Shown here: positions 57,146 to 64,000 of the stretch, in pieces
Layout: the number at the start of each line of letters is the position of its first letter
Numbering within the stretch: position 1 is the first letter of the stretch
Assembly: GCA_977006965.1 (NCBI GenBank)
Contig: OZ345352.1
Location: forward strand, 2,604,001 to 2,668,000
Reading direction: 5' to 3'
DNA from: Phymatolithon calcareum
Taxonomy: Eukaryota; Rhodophyta; Florideophyceae; Hapalidiales
DNA: 64,000 nt
The notes under the pieces: generated by a model
Database searches by the model: none
What the model was told of the DNA's origin: nothing
What the model saw: only the letters and a program-made list of their open reading frames with translations
Made by a program: the position numbers and the translations under genes

Positions 57146-57555
57146 ACCTGCTCGGATGAGGATGAGCCTTGACCAGTGCGCGTTTTTCGCGCAAACGTCG
57201 AAGAAGGCGGGGGTGTGCCCGATTGGGCAGGTATGAGAGACCCGTTGGGTATCCAAATTTGAACAAAGTTCTGAGTTGAGATCCATTTTGTCTACGAGGT
57301 GTGTTATGTCTCGCAGTCCAGCCGCACTGCGTGGAAGCGGAACTCGTGCGACCCTATAGATTCTAGTCTATCGGTTCTTCGGCACGCCAATGGCCAAACA
57401 ATTCATTGAAGATCGAGTTCCGCCTACTTGACGGCATTCTGTACATCATGTGTCCAGGGTGTTCAGTGCTTTGCGTACTCCTACAGTGGCAGTATTAATG
57501 CTTTGTAAACCTGAATGCACTTCTTGATGGTGAGAACTTTCTTGAATAACAAGGA

Positions 57556-57870
57556 GTGTGCAACTCGAACACATTGGCCCTCGCCTTCTTCAGGCCCTGC
57601 AGCGTTAGCCTGTCTGTGACTCTCTCTGGCCCTACGGATACGTCAATGAAGGTAATTTCCGGAACTTGCTCGAGGACCGTACTCGCGAGCTTAAATATCT
57701 CTCCCGTTGTTTCTACTCGTGTTAAGATCAGGCTTTTGCCCTTTTTTGTGCTTCACGTCATTCACCGCTGCTGGACCGATTGCTTCACTATATCCAAAAG
57801 ATGATTTCGCAGAGAGGTTGGATGGCTGTGAATTTACTTCAAGCTCTCATTATCTATTTAGCACCTGAGA
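57556..57870 (-). pseudogene. Unrecognised coding remnant
   Basis: A minus-strand reading in this segment (VPEITFIDVSVGPERVTDRL then TLQGLKKARANVFELHTPC) looks protein-like. It adjoins the 5' side of the full-length element. No domain is recognised, and the plus-strand open frame here is probably its shadow. Confidence 0.25.
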
Positions 57871-58139
57871 GGCTTATCATAGCTCTAAACGGCCTTTCCT
57901 ACATTTCTACTTGTTGTTCTTGGGGCAGGTCTCCTGAATTGCGTCGACGGCACTTTGTAAACATGTTTCTTCTTGCTCTGCGAGGGATTGCTTAGACATG
58001 AGAATGGACATCTCGCTTAGCGCATGCATAAGTGCGGGGTCTTCTGATCTCTTGTTTTCTTGATAGGGGAATGGGAAGCGATGGAATAGCCAGTGGGTGC
58101 ACAATAGAGGAACTTCAGGAATATATGATGTTTTATTTT

Positions 58140-58169
58140 CTTTCTTTCTTTCTTTTATTGCGGGATTTA
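58140..58169 (-). mobile_element. 30-bp tail-only insertion of family 1
   Basis: An exact 12-bp repeat, atgttttatttt, flanks it (58128-58139 and 58170-58181). The insert read on the minus strand is taaatcccgcaataaaagaa followed by AAAG repeats, the same as the extreme 3' end of the full-length element (gcaataaagaaagaaagaaa). It is an extremely short product of reverse transcription, or a microsatellite coincidence. Confidence 0.6.
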
Positions 58170-58180
58170 ATGTTTTATTT

Positions 58181-58365
58181 TTTAGCCGCCGTCCCGAGAC
58201 ATGAAAGCTGTGTGAAAGAGTGAGAAGTGGCCCTGCGACTCAAATTGAGGTTTGTGGGAGTTTTTAAAATGTTTTATTTTAAAAACTCCCACAAACCTCA
58301 ATTTGAGTCGCAGGGCCACTTCTCACTCTTTCACACAGCTTTCATGTCTCGGGACGGCGGCTAAA
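58181..58365. repeat. Perfect inverted repeat with 90-bp arms
   Basis: 58181-58270 and 58276-58365 are exact reverse complements with the 5-base spacer gtttt. Each arm carries the family 3 words found near 49.05 and 51.42 kb (gagtgagaagtggccctgcg). A third copy of atgttttatttt covers the centre (58269-58280), so the left arm is itself flanked by direct repeats. Confidence 0.95.
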
Positions 58366-58539
58366 GACTCTCCTGGAGGTAAAGTACCTCGGGTCACACT
58401 AACAGAGCAAGGAGTTTCAGATACCAAACTGACAGAGAGGAACAAGAAATCCAAAAATGTGCCGGTTATCTTCGACGACTGGGCGTGTCTACTAATGGTG
58501 TCCACTCTGCGAGCTTGATTAGGCTGTACAAAATCTCTT

Positions 58540-59470
58540 GTGCAGTCAAGATGGAAATATGCTTTACATCTTACACCTTGGACCGCGTAGGTGGCCTCGG
58601 AACTCAAGAAGGTTGAATCTATGTTTTTCGGGCAAATCCTTGGGGGTTCCAGGAAAAAAAGCTTGAACAGGTGCAGGGCCATGTGTCTCATCCTGCAACC
58701 CAAGGGCAGAAGGGAAGTCCTTGCACAGCGCTTTGTGCAGAGGTTGATAAGAAGACGCGATGCTGTGATATCTGGTCCAACAACAGAGCTCGCGAACAAG
58801 GACCGTTTAGAAGCGAAGAGAGATATTGTCGACGCCAGAGTGAATGGCTTCTTGTGTGAAGCTGCAAACGAAACGACAGAAACGACAAACATCAAGAGAT
58901 ACAAAAGAAACAAGATACTGGAGGCCACAGGGGATGCGGAAAAGTCGAAAAAACGACCTATACCAAACGCGAAAGCTTCGTTACCCCCGCACCCTCTCTT
59001 CAACTCAAGAAGACATAGAGCACTTGTCATCAAGTGGTCATTTGAAATGTTCCCTCCCATGAGCACGTCCAACCATTATCGAGCTCGGCCAATGTGGGAA
59101 AGATGCCATCGAAGACGAGATAAATGGCCTCGAAAAGGACAGACTCTCCAAAGAGGGCAGCGCCTGGACTAAGCGAGCACTCGATCTTAACCATGTTTCA
59201 GGATGTGGACAAGTAAGGACTGCTCAAAACCTGAAATCACTGCTTACCACAGGACAGGGGAGTAATTTTCCCCCTCGAGGACCCGAAGGAGACCGGAGGT
59301 AGGTTTTTGTACTCCTCTGAATCGAGTTACTCCAACGATAAATGAAAATTTTCTTTGGACAGAATCCAGCCAAATCCTCTTGGCACTAGGAAAGTTGCCC
59401 CAAGCGTCAGCAGATGTGTTGGTAACTTTAAATAAATATCTACTTTTCTTTTTCTTCTTCTTGTTAATCA
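58540..59470 (+). mobile_element. Non-LTR retrotransposon family 2, 3' part
   Basis: It contains the C-terminal protein region (58591-59172) and then a 3' region with ttttccccctcgaggacccg, cggaggtaggtttttg, the signature gccccaagcgtcagcagatg, an AATAAA in actttaaataaatatc and a TTC-rich tail ending near 59465. The order of blocks defines the family and orients all shorter copies. The 5' edge abuts the family 3 inverted repeat. Confidence 0.75.
58591..59172 (+). pseudogene. Family-2 polyprotein, region after RT
   Basis: A 193-codon open stretch similar to residues about 165-281 of the frame at 43530-44375: VESMFFGQILGGSRKKSLNR, MCLILQPKGRREVLAQRFVQ, then NIKRYKRNKILEATGDAEKS and KKRPIP. It continues with a basic tail. 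Upstream the similarity extends to about 58.52 kb in another frame. No RT catalytic part is present. The open frame on the opposite strand (59072-58323) is a shadow. Confidence 0.7.
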
Positions 59471-59710
59471 GAATTACGTAGTATCTCGTCAATTGCTCTT
59501 GTCACGTTGTTGTCCTCTGTAGGGGTCCATGTAGGCTTTCTCATGATGCTCTAGTCTGGTCACTCTTGACCTGCTTTGTTCGAATTTCTCTGCTAAAAAG
59601 TGCTTGTGTGAGTCGTCTGCATTCATCTTCCACATCAGGGCCCATCTGCGAGGATGATAAAAATGCATTGGAACGCAACCATCTCAATTACCGCTGTGGT
59701 ACCAAAGTAC
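59471..59710. other. No gene seen
   Basis: A short spacer between the family-2 tail and the family 3 fragment. Confidence 0.4.
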
Positions 59711-59962
59711 TCACCCAGTATTGATTTTTCTCCACAATGGCACTCTATTAAATATCCGCCTCAGGCATCTCAGTCGTGTCGCCCTGTCCCTTAAGCAGAG
59801 GATCTTTGGTAGTTTGGTCGATTCAACGGGAATCGTCTCCGATCTTCTATTTCTTCCTGTGCCCATGCCTCGATTATTTCCCTTTTTCGGTTCTTCTTCC
59901 ATATTGCTCCCTGTTCCGCTTTTCGACAGGCTTTTCTCAAGTCGATAAATTTCTTGAGGCAC
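59711..59962 (-). pseudogene. Family 3 coding fragment
   Basis: The minus-strand frame ends LCLRDRATRLRCLRRIFNRV with PLWRKINTG, similar to 47.17-47.26 kb. Upstream it is rich in charged residues (EEEPKKGNNRGMGTGRNRRS). Confidence 0.4.
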
Positions 59963-60839
59963 GCGTCGTCCCTCGTTGCTTCCACTATTTCCTCCTCTCT
60001 ACAAGACTAATCTTATGTCACTTCGAGGAGCTTTTTATGCCGTAGCAGGTGCAAGGAGAACTTTTCCGCTTGATGTCTTCTGTTCATCTCTGGAGCTTCT
60101 TGTCGACACAAGACTCGCACCGAGTCACGGTGACCTTCCAAGAAACGATTCGGCGCACGCTTGTGCATTTCCACATACCCACCTTCGAGCTTCCGAATCC
60201 CTACACCGCGTAGCCGCGCGCACCGGTCTGATCAAAACGACCGCTTGTGTTCCCGCACGGCTGTGGTGTGCTCCAAAGGTGAGCTTCAACATTATCTAAC
60301 GGCTTTAAGCCTCTATGGGCTTCCTTTTTACCCTACCGTGTCCGAATCTCACGGTCAACTCCCCAGCCAATGTCGCTGCGGGAGGGCAACGCCGACACCT
60401 ACAGGTTTCTCTACCCGTTTGCCCCTTTGGGGGCCTTGTATGTTTGTCTCTCATTATTTCTCTCAAGTCTATCCGTCTCATTTTTCTCTCCTGGTCTTCT
60501 CTGACACTTAGCAGAGAAATGTTTTCAATCCTTCTCTATCACGTATACAGTTGGGACACGAAACAGTTTGCTGCATATTCAATGCACAGTAAAGAAATCA
60601 AGAAGAAAAGGTCTAGAGTCACACTTGTCGTATGTTTCTCTTTCACTAGGAATCATTCCTCGCCCTTTAGTCCTATGATGAAGAAATGCGGCCAGCTTTC
60701 AGAAGATGAAGGAAATGTGCACGTTTTCACCATGCATAGTGCATTTTACACGATGAAGTTGCTTTTTATTTCACCATGCATTGCTGAGATTAAGTGGGAG
60801 TTTTTAAACGCACCTGCAAATTGGACATCATCTTCACAG
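59963..60839. other. No supported gene
   Basis: Several overlapping frames of about 100-200 codons occur, the longest at 60315-60932 on the plus strand, but that one runs into the repeat fragment at 60.84 kb and has no recognisable domain. Confidence 0.35.
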
Positions 60840-61005
60840 GATGGACCACGAGCACCCGATCAGTCGTGGATGAGGAATGAGGGGTGGAAGGTTGTCATGG
60901 ACGGCAGAAGCCGAGTAGAGCTCATAATTTGAGTTCTATACCGAGAAGTGTGCGTCTCCTTTTGGGACACCTCCCTGACTGAATTCTTTCTCCCGAGGCA
61001 GTTGG
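60840..61005 (-). repeat. Inverted fragment of the large repeat unit
   Basis: gtggatgaggaatgaggggt and ggttgtcatggacggcagaa are the reverse complement of sequence at about 28.98-29.03 kb in copy C and correspond to 4.53-4.58 and 16.65-16.68 kb in copies A and B. Confidence 0.7.
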
Positions 61006-61205
61006 AACACTCAACAGAATCCTGAAGAAGCATTCATGGACCCCGGCAGAAGAGATTGACGTGGCTCGAGCCATTGATGTGATTCTATGTAATTCCGAAT
61101 AAGGAAGCTGAATTTTCAATGCTAACAGAATATGCGTAGAAAGGTGCCGACTTTCCCCCAGCTGGGACACATGGTACCTTCTCAATAAATCCATTTAATT
61201 ACGAA
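61006..61205 (+). mobile_element. Repeat family 5, 3' end
   Basis: It matches 36.52-36.72 kb from cagaatcctgaagaagc to acacatggtaccttctcaat and AATAAATCC..TTAATTACGAA. No coding sequence is left here. Confidence 0.65.
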
Positions 61206-61720
61206 TGCATCTGCAAACACTTGGGGAAACTTTGCGAAAGGCATAGGCCACAGGCACGGTCTTTCTTGGTTGAACGTTTGCATGGTCGGATGTGACACTA
61301 TCTAGTGGAGTACCGAAACCTACCTCTGGCCCGTAATTGTGCCTCGAGGGGGCAAAATATTACACTATAGTGTGTCACGCATAGTCAATGGGAAGTGGAC
61401 CGGATGATTTCATGTTTCGACGAAGCCTCGGCCGCTTGAAACATGGCAAAGACTTCGTTAAGTGGTATTCATGTTCAGGCACTTTCTTCGGGTGATAGCA
61501 CGTCTTTTGATAGGCCAGCCCGGTCTGTCCTGATAGCTTTGAGAACATCTTATTCTGTTTGACCTGTAAATTCTATGAGCTCTGAGGTGCTCATCTACGG
61601 GAATATTCAAAATGACCATTTTATGGCCGGGGACATGTATCTCGTAAACTGAAGCACAAGTGCGGTGGCAGTGTTCTCTTGGTGCCCAGGATAGGGCATT
61701 TTTTGTCGTAGAAAAGGTCA
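61206..61720 (-). mobile_element. Family-2 3' region
   Basis: The low-coordinate end has the family signature in inverse form (gaatgcatctgcaaacactt, 61204-61223). Further up, taccgaaacctacctctggc and ccgcttgaaacatggcaaag match the 43.16-43.31 kb region. Decayed, with no intact frame. Confidence 0.55.
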
Positions 61721-61761
61721 AAAGTTCCTACTCTGCATTCTGACGAGAAACAATCGCCTGA

Positions 61762-61860
61762 CAAGAGAGTCCAGCCAACCTCTTGGCACTAGGAAAGTTG
61801 CCCCAAGCGTCAGCAGATGCGTTGATAACTTTTAAATAAAAATCAACCTTTCTTCTTCTT
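61762..61860 (+). mobile_element. Family-2 3'-end fragment
   Basis: gagtccagccaacctcttgg, gttgccccaagcgtcagcag, then tttaaataaaaatcaacc and a TTC repeat. Target duplication not evident. Confidence 0.75.
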
Positions 61861-61944
61861 CAATGCCTAATATTATAGGACCCCTGATGTTCCCAATGGG
61901 GCAAATTGTAATAGAATTGGACCCATAGATCAGTATAAAACGCC

Positions 61945-62079
61945 ACCGAGTACATGCTACGGGCTCAGATAGAATACCAGACATACGAGTAGAGCCACCC
62001 TAGTGAGGGTAGCACCTGAGGAAGCCTTGCCCCTATATTCGTATGACTGTGGGGCTTTAAAAAATTACAATAAAAAAGC
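61945..62079 (+). mobile_element. Retroelement family 4, second copy
   Basis: It is flanked by ataaaacgcc (61935-61944 and 62080-62089). It matches the 3' 135 bp of the insert in the RBR pseudogene, starting at accgagtacatgctacggg and ending aaaaaattacaataaaaa. It is 5'-truncated compared with that copy. Base changes in the small hairpin near the end keep pairing. Confidence 0.85.
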
Positions 62080-62270
62080 ATAAAACGCCTTGTTTCCGAC
62101 AAGCCGGCAATAAACGGCAAGTTGGTATCAAGAATTCTTTTCCCGCGTTCATCGCAACTTCCCTCGTCAGCACATCCTTTTTCGGGCTATTCGCCCAAGG
62201 CTGTGGTTGATAGTCAGTAACGTCTCGCACGGGCTCATCGCACAAGACGTTGGCTGATCCCTTCAAGTTA

Positions 62271-62486
62271 CTACAACACCTCGCACCGATTCAACGATCC
62301 GAGGTTTGCGAAGCACCTGGACCCTAAACGGCAAAATAATTTTTCGCGACATTTTTCACCTTTTTCAACTTTGGTAGTGGCTTCCAGACACTTTAGTGTT
62401 TGGTACTGCTTGATGGTTGTGCTCGCCAAGGTTTCGTTCGCCGTACTGGAGAGATTACGATTTACTTTGGCGCGTGTCGCATCCAA
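62271..62486 (-). pseudogene. Family-2 C-terminal protein fragment
   Basis: TRAKVNRNLSSTANETLAST then TIKQYQTLKCLEATTKVEKG matches the region after RT of family 2 (near 58.81-58.96 and 43.55-43.66 kb). Confidence 0.55.
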
Positions 62487-62539
62487 TCTTGCGTTCTGAA
62501 TCTCCTTGGAGTCTTGCTCAGGTGCCAGTTTTCCCGCGA

Positions 62540-62775
62540 GAAGAAGATATGTAGATTTTTATTTATAAGTTACCAACGCATCTGCTGACGCTTGGGGCAA
62601 CTTTCCTAGTGCCAAGAGGATTTTGCTGGCTTCTGTCTAAAGAATGCTTTCTTTTTGTTGTTGGTGAAACACGATTCAGTGGAGTACAAAAACCCACCTC
62701 TGATCTCATTCGGGACCACGAGGGGGAAAATTACTCCCCTGTCCTGTGGCACGCAGCTACAGAAAAGACTAGTGA
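62540..62775 (-). mobile_element. Family-2 3' region, long version
   Basis: Plus-strand order is gaagaaga (inverse tail), tttttatttataagttacca, acgcatctgctgacgcttgg, ctagtgccaagaggattttg, then aaaaacccacctctgatctc and gagggggaaaattactcccc. This is the mirror image of 59.25-59.46 kb. It is the best-preserved 3' end of the family on this strand. Confidence 0.8.
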
Positions 62776-63004
62776 AACAAGCGCAAATTGGTAGCGAGCT
62801 ATAGCAATGAGAAGTTGTGAGCGAAAACTTAAAGCAGCCTTCGGCGATTAACAATAAACTGCACATTTACAGTCGAAGCTATCAAAGCCAAGCGTTATGC
62901 ATTCTTGGATATAGAACTATATGGCATTTTGGTCAAAGAGATTAAGTTCTTCTCCAACGTCTTCCGGCGAAGAATCTTGGAAGACAACTTGATAAAGCTA
63001 TAGT

Positions 63005-63553
63005 CTAACGCCTATCATCATCGTCATCATCGTCGTCATCATCATCGTCGCAATCATCGTCATCGTCGCAATCCTTCGGGCAATCGTCGTCATCGTCGCA
63101 ACAATCGTCGTCGTCGCAATCCTTAGGGCAATCGTCGTCATCATCGTCGCAATCGTCGTCGTCATCGTCGTCGTCATCATCGTCGTCATCATCGTCGTCA
63201 TCACCGCGTGACACAGTCTTTAGGGTCTTCTGACGAAGAGTCCTGGAAGATTTCTTTATGCAACAATCGTCGTCATCATCATCATCGCAGTCGTCGTCGT
63301 CATCACAACAATCGTCGTCATCGTCGCAACAGTCGTCGTCATCGTCGTCGCAATCGTCGTCATCATCATTGTCATCATCATCGTCATCATCATCACTGCG
63401 GATCAAAGTAAGCGCTATGTTCTTGACAGGTTTACCTGCTGACACAGCTACGGCCTTGACGTTGGTCTTCGACTTGGAAATCGGCACAATTGCACAGAGA
63501 GCGATAGCCAAAAGTGCCAAGAAAACGAGTGCAAAGAGGGAAAGACGGGCCAT
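63005..63553 (-). CDS. Secreted Asp/Cys-rich protein, 182 aa
   Basis: The ATG at 63553 was chosen because it starts a strong signal peptide (MARLSLFALVFLALLAIALC); the open frame goes 11 codons further up without an ATG. After a short basic region (KSKTNVKAVAVSAGKPVKN) come two acidic blocks made almost only of Asp and Cys: about 36 Asp with 8 Cys, then about 51 Asp with 8 Cys including two CPKDC. A basic linker of 19 residues (IKKSSRTLRQKTLKTVSRG) separates them and RR ends the chain. Cysteines occur as CC pairs or spaced by 4-7 Asp. Such a protein should bind many cations, so a role in calcium or metal binding, mineral or wall matrix, or metal storage is inferred. The repeats are GAY-type microsatellites, but order, signal peptide and TATA box argue for a real gene. 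No named family is recognised. Confidence 0.75.
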   Translation of the reverse strand: MARLSLFALVFLALLAIALCAIVPISKSKTNVKAVAVSAGKPVKNIALTLIRSDDDDDDDDNDDDDDCDDDDDDCCDDDDDCCDDDDDCDDDDDDDCCIKKSSRTLRQKTLKTVSRGDDDDDDDDDDDDDDDDDCDDDDDDCPKDCDDDDCCDDDDDCPKDCDDDDDCDDDDDDDDDDDDRR

Positions 63554-63644
63554 TGCGTTAGTTCTTTCGACGTTGGAGTTCTTCAAGTTTAGAGTTCTTT
63601 GTGGTTGCTCTTGAGATTGCTGATCTACAAGTTAGAAGATGTTG

Positions 63645-63654
63645 CCTTATATAG
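63645..63654 (-). promoter_or_regulatory. TATA box of the Asp/Cys-rich gene
   Basis: ctatataagg on the minus strand, 92-101 bp upstream of the ATG at 63553, which leaves an A-rich 5' leader of roughly 65-70 bases. Confidence 0.7.
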
Positions 63655-64000
63655 TAATTGAGAAGAGTGCTGTACCATGACCGGTCTAGAGTACACCGTG
63701 AAAATGTGAAGATTCATTGACGCCAAGGCTAAAAAACGTTCTTAACTCTCGTTAAGGTATAAAGACTAAATGCAATTGGCAATTGCGAGTAGTACTCAAA
63801 TATGCGTCCATCGAAAGAACTTGAACGTCGAAAACAGTGCGACTATCGATTCAGCGGCCTGTACATTCGACAATGCTATACATAGTAGCACTTCTAAACC
63901 ACACTAAGAGAACTTTATCAACGAGCTATATTTGGTTCATCTTCCTCCACTCGTGCACGCTGAGTCGGCATCCACGCTGGGTCCACCTCCTCTGCCGGAT
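63655..64000. other. Upstream flank, no gene seen
   Basis: No frame or repeat is recognised in the last 345 bases. Confidence 0.4.

Larger units (their letters stand above)
53054..57286 (-). pseudogene. Family-1 polyprotein: 2A leader, APE endonuclease, RT, RNase H with Tudor-like insert, CCHC knuckle
   Basis: One frame of 1,411 codons from the ATG at 57286, interrupted only by TGA at 54849-54851 (codon 812). Residues 1-54 form a leader ending in GDVETNPG, with P55 next. The APE endonuclease (56-270) shows QLNC, SETW (E91), GDCNIHG (D191, N193, H195) and SDHRP. The RT shows FVDFSAAYD (D620), GLPQGSSLS and FADD (707-710). RNase H, numbered over the whole frame, shows TDGS (D1008), E1142, D1169 and SHCGV (H1213); the first two are split by about 95 residues resembling a Tudor domain. 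A CCHC knuckle (CKKCPYGVKETVEHMILHC) spans about 1311-1329. The stop used by other copies (TAG after ENLL) is GAG here, so the frame runs through the tail into flanking DNA and ends at 53054. It nicks target DNA and copies its own RNA. Nearly intact, but probably dead because of the TGA. Confidence 0.92.
53121..57352 (-). mobile_element. Full-length non-LTR retrotransposon, family 1
   Basis: The element of 4,232 bp is bounded by an exact 12-bp target duplication, cctatagattct (53109-53120 and 57353-57364). Its 5' end is at 57352, with a 66-base leader before the ATG at 57286. Its 3' end, read on the minus strand, is gcaataaagaaagaaagaaa, an AAAG-repeat tail with AATAAA. It encodes a single polyprotein (listed separately). 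It is the only complete copy here; two truncated relatives are at 9.82-11.40 and 21.34-22.10 kb and a 30-bp tail-only insertion is at 58140-58169. APE endonuclease plus RT plus RNase H places it near the I/Ingi/R1/LOA-type groups, but I do not assign a clade. Confidence 0.92.

Noticed and set aside
58323-59072. 249-codon minus-strand frame
   Set aside because: It lies antisense to the family-2 protein region, which has protein-level similarity to 43.5-44.4 kb; the antisense frame has no such support.
60315-60932. 205-codon plus-strand frame
   Set aside because: Its last part runs through an inverted fragment of the large repeat unit and the rest is unrecognised, so a chance frame is more likely than a gene.
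63258-63614. Plus-strand frame of Ser/Gln-rich repeats opposite the Asp/Cys gene
   Set aside because: It is the complement of the Asp codons (GAY read as antisense Ser-type codons); it has no signal peptide or promoter, while the minus-strand frame has both.

Overview
This window looks like the repeat-rich, gene-poor DNA of a eukaryotic nuclear genome. The evidence is several families of non-LTR retrotransposons, hAT and MULE transposase remains, a solo-LTR-like element, TATA-type promoters about 85-100 bp upstream of start codons, and a ubiquitin-ligase (RBR) pseudogene. The few convincing genes appear intronless. A florideophyte red alga (Chondrus-like) would fit this compact, transposon-filled style, but that is a low-confidence guess because no lineage marker gene is present. 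I found no rRNA, tRNA, CRISPR array or bacterial operon.

Layout. From 1 to about 33 kb the window holds diverged copies of one large repeat unit (A 1-6.2 kb, truncated by the window edge; B about 9.5-21.3 kb; C about 22.7-33.0 kb). Each unit carries decayed reading frames on the minus strand, including a proline-rich family starting M(A/D)DPF that occurs five times. Units B and C are interrupted by younger insertions: two truncated copies of non-LTR family 1, a solo-LTR-like element with 5-bp target duplication, MULE transposase fragments, and very short 3'-end fragments of family 2. The stretch 33-36 kb holds one intact secreted orphan gene. From 36 to 62.8 kb is a graveyard: at least three more coding repeat families, two hAT remnants, family-2 reverse transcriptase pieces, a broken RBR gene split by a retroelement, and one full-length family-1 element (53,121-57,352). 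At 63.0-63.55 kb lies a well-formed small gene for a secreted protein made almost wholly of aspartate and cysteine.

Most interesting points. (1) The full-length non-LTR element encodes one continuous protein of about 1,400 codons: an N-terminal leader ending in a 2A (StopGo) motif, APE endonuclease, reverse transcriptase, RNase H and a CCHC knuckle, broken by a single in-frame TGA. (2) Its RNase H domain is split by about 95 residues that resemble a Tudor/SH3-like chromatin-reader domain. A second copy in the window has the same insert, so it is a property of the family and may be an undescribed domain architecture. (3) The Asp/Cys protein has a TATA box, signal peptide, two acidic blocks and a basic linker, and suggests a secreted metal- or mineral-binding protein. 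(4) Target-site duplications show extremely short retrotransposon insertions (30, 60, 106, 130 and 202 bp). (5) Perfect hairpins are frequent, including one with 90-bp arms.
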